NCBI GenBank assembly: GCA_028532985.1
Contig: JANCIK010000013.1
Location: 62,001-126,000, forward strand
Source of the DNA: Stropharia rugosoannulata
Lineage: Eukaryota; Basidiomycota; Agaricomycetes; Agaricales; Strophariaceae
Length of the DNA: 64,000 bases
Reading direction: 5' to 3'
Shown here in pieces: positions 33,480 through 44,046 of the stretch. Position 1 is the stretch's first letter. Every line of letters starts with the position of its first letter. The notes below the pieces were generated by a model. That model made no database searches and was not told where the DNA came from. It saw nothing but the letters and a program-made list of their open reading frames with translations. The translations under genes were made by a program, and so were the position numbers.

Positions 33480-35410
33480 TTAATCGTCAATGATAATTAT
33501 CTCTTGGGGTTCCTTTTTCACTCCGGCAGTGGCCGCAATGTACTCAGGCTGCTTAACAACCTGATCGGCCTTCCTCTGTCTTTCTTTCTTCCACTGATGA
33601 CTCTGTTTCTCCTTTCGCTTTATAGCCTTGCTGCGTGCACGTGTTCCCAGAATCTTCGACCCTACATAGTGCTCCTTGACCGCCTTCTTCAAAGACTTCC
33701 ATTCGCCGCGTGAACTATACCCTGCACTAACATATTGCAACAGCAGTTTCCGGGGCGCATTTATCCAGATGTCGTAGTTGTTTTTGTAGGTAGACTTCGA
33801 AGGAAAGTCCATCCCAAAAGCTGCCTCAAACTTAGCTGATAGAGAGTATTCAGGGCCAGTCATTGACTTCATTTTCTCGAAGCCGTCCACCATCGCCTTG
33901 ACATACTTTAATGGCCATGGTGCGTGTTTTGAACTTGGCTCAAATGGTGAACCTTCGATAGAGCTGATAGAGTCAGTGTCGGATGATGTGTCGGATTCCG
34001 AGGATGATTCAGATTCAGATTGTTTATTGCGGTTAGAAGAAGAGGTGCTGGTTCGATGGGCTCTTTTTTGGTGCTGAGCGATTGGACTGGAAGGCTGCTT
34101 CCACGGCCCAGTTTTGACACGCTTGAATATATGCTCAATATCCGGTGGGTCTTCGTCGTCTGAGCTCTGAATGATAAATACATTATCCTGCTCGCATTTG
34201 ATCTTAGGTTGATCTTTGACCTTATCATCTTGTCTCTTTCGCTTGGCTTGGGGAGTCTCAGCAGTCCTTCGAGTGTCACTGGTGAGCATAGTACTCAATC
34301 GCTTCCGGGGTTCCAAGCATCTGACAAGTGTCTCAATCTCATTTGCCATATCAGCTGCATTAGAACTAACACCCCGGGCACGATACAAAACAGTAGGAGC
34401 AGCCGTGTTAAGGTGCCTAGGTGTAGAAGCACTGTGGAAAGCCCAGCGTTTGACCGCTGGATCAAAGGTGCTAATGAGAATCTCTTCGGAGTTATCGGTA
34501 AGCCCAAGAAATGCAAGTACGGCCTTCGAACATGCATCTAGTCGAAAAATAGGAAACGTAGGACATGGAAGCGTCAGTGCTTCAGGGGCGTCCTCGTCCT
34601 TATTTGGTGTGTATTAGTACACGATGCATAAAAGGATATTACACTCACCTTCCAATATAGTATATTTACGGTTGTCTTGAGTACATCCTCTGCCGCCTTT
34701 TGTTGAATCAGATTGTTAGCACTCTTACTCCACTGGTGCCTCGCCTGTTCCCTTGCTTCATAGTGCTCTTTACGAAGGTAATGTCTGGGATTGTAGTTAG
34801 CCGTTGCAGCATTAGCAGGTTCTGCAGACTCAGCGTCAGTTGAACGATGACTTGGCTGAGCACATCGTGAGCCACTGTCTTTCTGGAACTGTAAGCAGCA
34901 TTTTTTACAAAAGCTATGCGAACAGGTTGAGCAATTTCTAACAGGATCCTTAGCTGGGTTTGCACGACACACAGGTCCATTACAAACTACAATCGCCTTG
35001 CCCGCTTTTACTGCATATCGTGTATTTGGATGCGAATCAGTATGCTCCGCCGCCGGTTCAGATGTTGTGTCATGATCGGTATGTGGCGTGGGTGGATTAG
35101 GGATGACAGTTGGTGATCTAGTGATGGGCCGGGGTGTCGGGGCCTTCGCTGGTGATGAAAGTGGGGCTACTTTCTGGGGTGTCATAGGAATTTGTAAAGC
35201 CTCCAGAAATGTCTTCGGATAGATATCGTTGGGTGTGAAATCAACAGGTATTGTGATGTCCTTGCGCCATCGAAGAAAATGTGTATCACCAGCTGGAGCA
35301 TTGCAAGCTTCGTACCAACGGCCCTTGTGAGCTGGAACTCGAGTACCACGGCAGAGACGGAGAACTACAGGAGCAGTACAGCCTGGTTGTGAGCACTGGG
35401 GATGTGACAT
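33480..35410 (-). CDS. KDZ partner protein with GRF-like zinc finger
   Basis: Exons 35410..34649 and 34598..33480 (50-bp intron) give 626 aa without a lesion. N-terminus: CSQPGCTAPVVL, RGTRVPAHKGRWYEACN, HFLRWR, which resembles a GRF-type zinc finger (known in nucleic-acid enzymes and transposon proteins). A Pro/Thr-rich linker is followed by a second cysteine cluster (VVCNGPVCRANP, CSTCSHSFCKKCCLQF). The C-terminal half has a Ser/Asp/Glu-rich disordered region, basic nuclear-localisation-like stretches and an SDDEDPP segment, ending IIIIDD, which looks like a SUMO-interaction motif. It lies inside the transposon, tail-to-tail with the transposase. I infer a DNA-binding or chromatin accessory protein of the element; no enzymatic motif is seen. 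Confidence 0.7.
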
Positions 35411-35547
35411 GATGGTGGTCAGAAGAAGAGAGGAGTTGCGGTGGGGGGTGGCACAATACCCCTGATAACCCTTGTTATTAGTACGCGACGCTTTGCAAAG
35501 CAACGGGCCACAGTATGATATAATGGGGCCAGGCCATGCCATCGCAT

Positions 35548-35701
35548 AAAAAAGCGAACTTAGTGAAAAGCGAACTTAGTACATAAAGCAAACTACGTAG
35601 TGGAAAGGCGAACTTGCCGAAAAAGGCGAACTTCCGAGAGAAATATTTGAAGTTCGCTTTTCATGAGGAAGTTCGCCTTACAAGTTCGCATTCTGAGTTC
35701 G
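35548..35701. repeat. Right subterminal array of GCGAACTT units
   Basis: Five forward units (AGCGAACTTA twice, AGCAAACT, GGCGAACTTG, GGCGAACTTC) are followed by four reverse units (GAAGTTCGC twice, CAAGTTCGC, GAGTTCG). It is a mirror-like counterpart of the left array. Confidence 0.75.
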
Positions 35702-35778
35702 GAAAATATCCGCACTCAAAATTTGTACTGTCGAAGCTTTGGATTGAATTACGACGCGTTTGTGCTCGTGACATTGCT

Positions 35779-35799
35779 CCGGGTCGCTTGATCCGGACC
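35779..35799 (-). promoter_or_regulatory. Displaced cluster motif, probably of F-box gene 7
   Basis: Minus strand GGTCCGGATCAAGCGACCCGG matches the cluster site with the left half intact. It has the orientation expected for a minus-strand gene. Removing the transposon (31600..35701) would place it about 220 bp upstream of the gene 7 ATG. Confidence 0.45.
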
Positions 35800-38640
35800 A
35801 CAACTGATATATTACCGTTTTAGTTCAGAGATGTTCAACAGAAATTAAATATACATGAAGATGCTCCTCAAAGGTGCATTACCTACTGTACTATAGCTTT
35901 GTCTTAGGTTTTAACAGGTCAGCGTTCGACGTTCAACGTTCAACGTTCAACGTTCATTACTGACACTACACTCACTAGCTTCTTATACCCGCTATGCACC
36001 CCTCATGCACCTCACGCATCTGTCATGCACTGCATAAACAGGGCTTACGTGCACTCACGCACCCTGGACACATTCCTCACGCATCTCACACACCACTCAC
36101 GCACTGACGCACAGCTCATTTCCTTTTTCCTGTGCCCCGGCACAAGCCACAAGTAAGCGAATAGGTGGCGGAAACGTCCCCCTATCCCGGCAGAAAACAG
36201 GTCCAGACCGGGAATATTTCAAAAAAATAAAATAAAATAAAAACCAGTCCCTATGCAAGAATAAAAAAAGGCATTGTGCATTGATATTGAACACTACTAC
36301 TACCAACAAATGGATCCCCGGCATTTGTATACATACATCGGGTGACTCGGGAAAATCCTGCAAGGTTATACAACCCGCCATAATCAATGTAATCTGTCGC
36401 ATTTGGTATCATATCACCAAAATGTTACAGCATGTCTTTTAAGAGTCTTGTCGTAGTATCTGAAGATCTCGTAATTGGAATAATTGATTTACAATACTGC
36501 CCGATAATTATAGAATAGTGCACAAATTATTCTTTGTCATACTCATGCTACATGGTGTGATCGTTCATATACGTAATTTACTTGGGCAAGCTTCTGAGAA
36601 AACAGTATAAGACTGTTTTTTCCAGGTGAAGAGTTATATTTATGTAGATTTACGAATTCTAGATACAATTCTTTGCGTAATTACATTCGGTTATCGGTGT
36701 AGTATTTCTATATAGCTATTATATTATGGTCACAATAAAATCTCAGAAGTGCAAGTACGTATAAGCTAGATGGTACGGTATAATTCATGTTTGTCGGACA
36801 GCAGATTATCATACATTAATGACTTATAGGTGGTATAACTTCTCTGAGTAATGATGAGATACTATGAAATGGTCTCTTGTGTTTTGATCATGTATTTTTG
36901 TCAAGTAATGTCGGAACACTATAGAATTGTTTTGTGTATTCCAAACATTATGTTAACGTCTGCCTATGATTGTTCAATGTTACCCTCTCTAGAACTTACA
37001 CGGATTATAATAGGGACTCACTTAAATAATAGGTTGCAAGACCTATCCTTGTAGAACATCCTTGTATTTGTAAAGCACAGTCCTTGACATCCATAACCCA
37101 AGGAGTTGAACGTTACTCTATTACCAAAAGCCATGTAGGATGTGCCATCTTAGATAGTCTCAAAGAATCTCTCGGATGATCACGCAAAAATGAGTTGGTA
37201 TGACAAACAAAATATATTACACATTAAACCCAATGATAGCATATCCACTGCCAGTACATAACCGCATTCGGAACGCGGACGAAAGGATATGTAGTGATTT
37301 CCCGGCAACGACAAAGAGCTCTAATGATGACCGCAGAGGAGAACTGGTGAGAGCTTTAGTGAGTCTAGTGTTTTTGTGACTAATTGCGAGCTTATGCCCT
37401 GTTTCGCGGTTATTGTCAGTGCATATCGAAAAGACCTGCAGACACAATCCCGCCATGGCGTAAACACTCGTCCGTAAGTGGCCGCGCGGCATCGCAGGTG
37501 CGGTTTTTGCGAATAGCTGATGGGTATGCCGTACCACACTGAATCTGGAGCGCAGGCGACGTCGTTGGGGAAGTTGATGACGTTTCCATGAAGTTTTCAA
37601 CACATCAAATAATTGGATCTAGCTATCTTCATTTTCTGTCGATAGGACGGTAAAAGTTAGTCTTCTATTCGAGTCGGTGTGACACCATTCACCTGCATAT
37701 CCGCATCCATGTAGTACAACCGTGTATTAAACAGACCAAAGTTATATCAAAAATATATCACTGACGTCGTATCGTGTATATGCATCGTCGATTGTCGCTC
37801 GTATGCGCACGTACCGCCACGCCTTTCACGTGGGCGGCACTACTACAATAGGAGCGCATGAACAAAGTTAGTGAGCTGTAACAGTACAAATTAACTCACA
37901 ACACCTACCTTATGTCCTACATGGCGAGATCGGTTCACTACGTTGTACGTGCCTAGAAATGACTGCTACCGCCCTTCATACTGAGCTTGAAAATGCCTGC
38001 TCTGGCAGGAGAAAGTGCGACTAGCGAATCATGATGCCTGTACCTGTCCTAGGCCTTGTCAGTGTGTGTATGTTACGAAACCTGCGCGACACAGCAGGAC
38101 ACACAACGAAAACAATACCGGTCCCTACTCACGTCTTGGTAATATCACAGGCATCCGAAGCCAGGTCAGCAAGTTACAGGTGCCGTGTAACAACAGTCTC
38201 AGCGCCTGCACGAACTCGATGTAGTCCTTCTCGTCATAGTTGAGCAGCATGCCCGTCGCGTTCCGCAGCCGAGTGCCAGGGCTACTGCTTGTCCGAGAGC
38301 CACAGTGGAAATGAAGGTCGTTGGCACATTCAAGTTTGCGGCACGAGGTGCTTCGGTCGACTTCTGGGAAAACCCGCTACCAAGTCGCACGGCTCACATC
38401 AAGATCGCGTGCCGTTGATTGCCGCCAGCGGCCATGATAATTCCATGATGGACTCCTTCCGGGGGGTTATGCCAAGGTCACTATGCTTGGGTTATGCAAC
38501 GTCTATGTCAAGCTTTCTATGGACTTATTTAGTGAAGACCAAATAAAAGTACCATACATACAGCTTATCAGCAATTTGTCTGTTTAGTTTTTTGATGTTT
38601 CTCAAACCCAAAAACGGAATAAAACCTTATAAAACAACCA
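35800..38640. other. 2.8-kb AT-rich gene-poor stretch
   Basis: No gene recognised. It holds a 7-bp minisatellite at 35924..35958 and a degenerate CACGCA-rich tract at about 35990..36115. A short minus-strand open segment at about 38170..38300 reads LRNATGMLLNYDEKDYIEFV, which looks coding-like but cannot be placed in a gene. Confidence 0.4.
35924..35958. repeat. Heptanucleotide minisatellite (GTTCAAC)n
   Basis: Five consecutive 7-mers: GTTCGAC, GTTCAAC three times, GTTCATT. Confidence 0.8.
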
Positions 38641-38709
38641 AAACAGGTTACAGGATACACGAGAACCTATGTTCCTTTCTACGGAAACCAAAGAAGGTCC
38701 ATTTAACTT

Positions 38710-39402
38710 GAAAGGGCATACCTGAGAAAGGGCATAACCTGTTGTAAGGCATACCTTTTGTCATCCACCAACTCTGTTCATGGAGATTTTTGACCCATAG
38801 GGCATCCCCTTGGGTCAAAAAGTGCATACCTTTAGGTGGATTTTGAGACCTGGTAATCACTTGGTTAGGCCAGATGCTGTGCAAATGTGTTCATAAATGA
38901 CACAAAAGACACAATTTATCAAAAAATGTAATATCTGAGTGATTTTTGTTGCTGACAACAAATATTCTAGGCCAATTTTCTTGCAGGTTATGTCCTACTA
39001 TAGCCTGAGTGCACGTGAGACCATTGAGATCAACGACAGAGATGATGTCAATGACATGAGTCCATAAACCAGCCCACTCCCAACTTGTTGCAAGGTTCTT
39101 CAAGCTGTGTCTATAGTGCACTGACATGTGAATAGTGTCAATGTTCCATTTGCAAGGAAAATGGAGTCACTTCTGGGGTCATTTAACAGGCAGATGCTCT
39201 TACAGATCAACGAGGGGCTATGAGATACCACTTTGGACCAGTATTTTAAAAACTAGAAGCATGTAAACAGCCTAGTATATATTGTAGATATGCAAAGTAT
39301 CATTTTTAGATGATTTTTTACAGTATTTTTCTCAGACCTGAGAAAGGGCATAACCTGCAGTAAGGCATACCCTCAGCTGTCCACCGAAGGGTATGCCCTT
39401 TC
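38710..39402. mobile_element. Small non-coding element with GGCATACC ends
   Basis: GAAAGGGCATACC at 38710..38722 is inverted as GGTATGCCCTTTC at 39390..39402. Inside each end lies a near-identical block (CCTGAGAAAGGGCATAACCTG...AAGGCATACC) in direct orientation, plus hairpins such as TTTTTGACCCA...TGGGTCAAAAA at about 38788-38822. No ORF of note. I read it as a MITE-like or other non-autonomous element; the class is unresolved. Confidence 0.45.
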
Positions 39403-39624
39403 ACAGGTTTGACTGTAGCTAGGTCTCTTGTTGAATCAACGCACATTTTCCCCTTGAGTTCCTGTTCCTCATTGTGTGAATGCTCAGCCTTGCCTGTAAC
39501 AGTTTGATTCAACCAAAAACCTTGTCCTCCTCACCCTGTCGTTGCCATCTTCTTCATTTGCCTTCATCACCACTGAGCACTCCTGCCACAATGTTGACCC
39601 AGACTAAAGGAGTCCCTGGACCCT

Positions 39625-40119
39625 ATGTTTGAGCCCAATGTCATGATGCAATCAACAGGACCTGCCAACATGGCGCCCTTCCTGACAGATAACTCCGTGC
39701 TCTACCGGGCTGTTGCAGCCCTTGGACACACTTTTGAGAACATCTCTGTCAATGCACAAGGACAACAACAGGCACTTGCTCAGCTGTTCAAACACATCTC
39801 TAGCAGCCCCCGTACTGTCAACTCACTAGGTGGCAATGTCAAACACCGTGACCCTCATGTGTTCAATGACAAGGCCAATCAAGTCAAGCCCTTCCTCAGG
39901 GAAGTTAACAATGCTACTTACTTGCAAAGATGCTCACTTGTTTCCAAATGTGATAAGGTTGTGTATTTCAGTTTCTACCTCTCGGACAGTGCCCTGGCCT
40001 CTTGGTTCCACACTGTAGAACTCAACAACACATGGTGCATGATGAGTGACTGTTGGGGCTTTCCAGGTCTCATCACCAGAAGGGGTTCAGACAAAGCCTT
40101 TAGGTGCAGTGCATGGTGA
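39625..40119 (+). pseudogene. Gypsy gag fragment
   Basis: A 164-codon ORF. Residues about 70-130 match the basidiomycete Gypsy Gag pattern HVFNDKANQVKPFLREVNNA followed by a DKVVYFSFYLSD-ALASWFHTVE-like helix region. The homology stops around 40020, and the zinc knuckle and all of pol are missing. It is non-functional as a retroelement. Confidence 0.7.
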
Positions 40120-40469
40120 ACCATACTGGGTGCTTTGGCCATCACAGAGTAAGGAGCCTCCTCTAGCTTGTCTGCCATGACACGTATCTTTGTGTGTCTG
40201 GGCCTTGTCTGACGTGTTACTTGCTTTGCTCGTTCCACACTGACAGGGCTGCTTTTTGGCTACGGGTGTAAACAGTCAGAAGTTCCATTAATGGAATAGC
40301 TGTGCGCGGGAAACACAGAGCAACTAGAGTGGAGCCTGACTCGTAGTCTATAGCTATCAGCGCACGAGCATCATGCCTATAAGCACCTGCGCACTCTGTA
40401 TCGCGAGAGGGATTGGTCAGCAAGCTGCACAGTCTAAAGTGCATAGTTTGGCCATCCATGCGAGCGATC

Positions 40470-41510
40470 AGGTGTGCGTAGAACAGTTAAGCACCAGCAA
40501 AGTGCAGTGTGAGTACAGCTGAGCGAGTACCAAGGGCAGTGTGAAGGGCTGTGCATGCATTGCAAAGGCAGAATTTGCCTAAGTCCACACATCATGTGAC
40601 TGTGGCGGCACGCATCAAAAGACGCACAAAAGCCCGAGGGAACGAATGACGTGCGTGCAGCGAATGCCAAGGGACCAGGACACTCGAAGGGAGCCCAGAT
40701 GCAATGTGCGGACCTTTGGCGCGTTGCTAGTATTTACTTTACCTTATTATTAGTACACATGCGTGCATCGCATATAAACCTGTATTCTGGTCTATAGTAA
40801 TTTAAGCAATTGTCTACCCACTAGATCTGTGTGCTGGGTTCTGTCCCAGGCCGTCAGCGGGCTGTGTTTAGCTTTTGTTAGGGTCTTAACTGTGAGGTAT
40901 TTGTGAATTATAGAAGTTTTGGATAGCTTCTGGCCACCGGGTCATTTGGAGAGCTCAGTGAGGAGTCAGTACAACCGTGTACAGAAACTCGCACTGTAGT
41001 GTTTAGACTGTGAGACTGCACTGCTGGGTGAAAGACTTTGGAGAGTCTTGGATTTCTGGACTTTGGAGAGTCCGTGCATCAAACGAGGTCACTGAACCCT
41101 GAAGTGTGCACAGTGAAGTCGTTCACTAAAAACAACTTATTTCATATATCATTTTGCCTAGCGCACGCCTCTGGCAACCAGACTCTATCCAAGATTTACT
41201 AGAATTAAACCCCTCCTTACAAACAAACTTGCAGGCACTACTTGCTATTACAAAGACTAGAGGACACAAGGTGCATGCATCGCATGCCCAGAACGGGAAC
41301 CAGAGCAGAGCATAGATTATACTAGCCATTTAGTTGAGGGCATTTGCTCAATCTAAGGGATAGGATCTTGCTCTGCTGGGTGTGTGTGTGTGTTGTGTTT
41401 CACGATTTTGAGTCTAGCTACACAGTAGACCTCTCACTGCTCTGATGTGCATCCATGCGCCCCGTGGCTGCCCTCCAGTGATGGGTCGCTGCTGGGCCAC
41501 TCCTCCGTTG
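40470..41510. repeat. Diverged long direct repeat, copy 1
   Basis: Homologous to 41728..43060. Shared landmarks in order: GAGTACAGCTGAGCG; TTTGCCTAAGTCCAC; GCGTTGCTAGTATTTACT; a TATA-like box; AGCAATTGTCTACCCACTAG; ATTATAGAAGTTTTGGATAG; TAGAATTAAACCCCTCCTTA; TGATGGGTCGCTGCTGGGCC. Many CG positions of copy 2 (for example CAGCGG) are TG or CA here. It has a TATA box and LTR-like organisation, so it is likely a retroelement LTR plus adjoining leader. Confidence 0.65.
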
Positions 41511-41727
41511 ACAGGCCTGAGTTCACACCAAGGCTGTAAGTGGCCACAGCAGGTGCTTTGGGCTAAAGTGCAGGGGTACAGCGGAGCAGTGATGAGCCTG
41601 GTCAGCCGTCTCAGTGCTCAGCGCATGTATCATAAATCTATCACGCATGTGCTCCACGGACGATTGTGTGGGGTTCAGCGGACTGTATGGACCATAAGTA
41701 CACAGTTGGGGTACCCAGAATAGTTGT

Positions 41728-43060
41728 CAGCAAAGCACATAACAGTTACTGTCGTCCCAGCAGAAGGCAGGAGTACAGCTGAGCGGAACATATCAAAGGT
41801 GACAAGCAGGACTGTGTGTAGACAGCGTTTCAAAAGAGCTCAGCGGAACACATCACAAAGGCGAAATTTGCCTAAGTCCACTCATCAGGTGACCGTGGCA
41901 CATGCGCTGGAGCGTGTGATGCCCGAGGGAATGAACAATGCACACAGCATGGACTCCGCTGGGGAACTTTGGCAGCAGTAGCCAGGCCTCAATGATCAAG
42001 AAGGAACCGCCCAGCGGAGCTTAACGGCATCTCTCGGCAGAGACTGGCAACACCACGGGATCAGGTCGCGCTCAGCGGAGTAGCCATCAAAACGCCCAGT
42101 GGAGGCACATGCGCTCAGCGAACCTTTGGTCCGGCGTTGCTAGTATTTACTCTCCACCTAAATTAGTACACAGTGCGCGTCTATATAAACTTGTAATTGT
42201 AACTACAGAAATTAAGCAATTGTCTACCCACTAGATCTGTGCGTTGGGCTCTGTCCCAGACCGTCAGCGGGCTGTGTTTAGCTTTTGTTAGGGTTTTAAC
42301 TGTGAAGTGTATTGTGAATTATAGAAGTTTTGGATAGCTTCTGGCCACCGGGTCATTTGGAGAGCTCAGCGGGGAGTCAGTGCAACCGTGTATGAAAACT
42401 CGCGCTGTAGTGTTTTGAGAATTGAGACTGCACCACCGGGTGAACGAGGTTCTGGATAGCCTCAGCGGAATAGGACTTTGGACAGTCCCAGTGGAACGAC
42501 TTTGGATAGTCAGCAGAGCGAGGCACAATTGGGAATACCAGCTTGTGTGAGCATCCGTATTGGTCACCGGACCTCAAACCCACTCAGCGGAATAAGCCCC
42601 GCGGAGCCACCATCAAAACTATATATTAATATCGATACCCTGCATTCAGCGGAGGTTGCCCAGACATTAATCTGAGACTTCTAGAATTAAACCCCTCCTT
42701 AAAAACGAACTTGCAGGCACTGTACAGTGGATGGCATCTGGACTGAACTCACGAGACCCTTAAACATCACAATCTGCTCAGCGGAGAGGTACCAGGAGAA
42801 GCATAGACATCTATAACCCGCTTAGCTGAAGAGTGTCGCTCGATCTAGGGGATAGAATCTTGCTCCGCTGGGGTTGTGTGTGTTGTGTTTCTTGTGATTC
42901 GAGTCCAGCCCTGCGGCAGACCTCTCACTGTGTGTTGCTTCCATGATGATGCACCACCTGCTGCCTGAATCTGGCAGTCGTGCATGCCCGCTCTGATGCA
43001 CATCTGTGCACCCCACAGCTGCCCTCCACTGATGGGTCGCTGCTGGGCCACTCTGTGTGC
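41728..43060. repeat. Diverged long direct repeat, copy 2
   Basis: Second copy of the repeat at 40470, longer and richer in intact CAGCGGA words. It retains more CpG than copy 1. It overlaps no convincing ORF. Confidence 0.65.
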
Positions 43061-43526
43061 TGCTTACAGGATGTGCCAGGATGTGCCCACCACCCTGCTG
43101 CCCGAGTCTGGCACTTGTGCACTGCACGCTGCCACCTGCATTTGATGTGCCTGTAAAATGTGCCCAGTTGTACCCTGTTACCTCCATGCCTTGAACCATA
43201 GGCTCCAGTTCATCCTTGTGTCTGCTACCTCACCTTGACTCTGCTCGTGTTTTGTTGAGAACCATGATCCATGACCTTGTGGAATAGCCTATAGGCTTCA
43301 GTCTACACCAACCTGCTCGGCCTCACCTTGTTCTATTGAACCTTGTAAGACCTTGCTTGTCCCAGTTACCCCACTCTTTGTTCCTTGGCGGCTCTGATCC
43401 CCTTGTGCACACACACACCCTGTTCTTTTCGCCTGCATCCCTTCCCCATTACTTACCCCTCCATCATAAACCCCTCTCTCTCTCGTCTCCCACCCTTCTC
43501 AAGTCTCCCTGTAAAAAGGGGGATAA

Positions 43527-43786
43527 TGTCACAGTTAAGGTCATGACTCCTTTGTTTGCTTCCTTGTCACCCTTTCCTTAGCATTCATTTACTGTTCTTA
43601 CTCTCCCTTTCTGCCTCCTTTGTTACCTTCCCTTTGTCCCTCATACATACATCTGATGTAGATAAATATGTAGGTCATTCTGGTAGCTAGGTCTCTTGTT
43701 GAATCAATGTGCATTTTCCCCTTGAGTTCCTGTTCCTTGTTGTGTGAATGCTCGGCCTGTGTTTGAACTCAGCCTTGCCTGTAACA
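43527..43786 (+). repeat. 3' LTR of the Gypsy remnant
   Basis: Starts TGTCACAGTT directly after a polypurine tract and ends GCCTGTAACA. The last part duplicates 39415..39501. TG...CA ends are as expected for an LTR. Confidence 0.7.
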
Positions 43787-43963
43787 CTTCAGAGAAAGGG
43801 CAGTTGACTGACATCCAATTCTACTTACTTACTTACATTATATTTTGGTTTGATGCTCTTAGTATGTGATTACTTGATTGTGCCCTGTGGTACCTTCAAG
43901 GTCCACACCCCCTGTTATTGGTCACAAAACACAGAGATATATTATAGATTAAACTAGGAATTG

Positions 43964-43990
<27 letters not shown>
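43964..43990. repeat. Poly(A) tract, 27 bases
   Basis: Uninterrupted A27 followed by TATATATG, 57 bp beyond the stop of the DUF6698-like gene on the other strand. Confidence 0.9.
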
Positions 43991-43994
<4 letters not shown>

Positions 43995-44046
43995 TATGCA
44001 AAATTGATAAGTAACCAAATTTAAAAACCAGAGACTTATTAATTGA

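Larger units (their letters stand above)
31600..35701. mobile_element. KDZ-type DNA transposon (4.1 kb)
   Basis: Terminal 20-mers CGAACTCAGAAAGCGAACTT (31600..31619) and AAGTTCGCATTCTGAGTTCG (35682..35701) are inverted copies with 19 of 20 matches. Each opens into an array of GCGAACTT-like units. Inside are a plus-strand CxC5/CxC6-KDZ transposase remnant and an intact minus-strand partner gene, converging with 38 bp between their ends. Gene content identifies a Kyakuja-Dileera-Zisupton element of the kind common in Agaricomycetes. No clear target-site duplication could be read at these bounds, so the true ends may be slightly further out; the left flank also has a GTTCGC...GCGAAC palindrome at 31586..31605. 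Confidence 0.8.
39415..43786 (+). mobile_element. Gutted Ty3/Gypsy LTR retrotransposon
   Basis: An 87-bp 5' LTR remnant (39415..39501, ending CCTGTAACA) and a 260-bp 3' LTR (43527..43786, TGTCAC...GTAACA) share their 3' portions, with differences including a short indel. The 3' LTR is preceded by a purine tract AAAAAGGGGGATAA. A gag ORF starts at 39625. No protease, reverse transcriptase or integrase can be found. The interior from about 40.1 to 43.1 kb is instead two diverged copies of another repeat. The 5' LTR is cut at its left edge beside the 38.7-39.4 kb element. Confidence 0.7.

Noticed and set aside
31600..35701. A readable target-site duplication of the KDZ element
   Set aside because: The 8 bases outside each terminal repeat do not match; the ends may be degraded or misplaced.
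42885..42910. GATTCGAGTCC resembling a tRNA T-loop
   Set aside because: No D-arm, anticodon stem or acceptor stem can be built around it; it is part of the repeat.
42845..43199. Overlapping minus-strand ORFs in the Gypsy interior
   Set aside because: They lie in a diverged non-coding repeat with LTR-like landmarks and show no protein motif.
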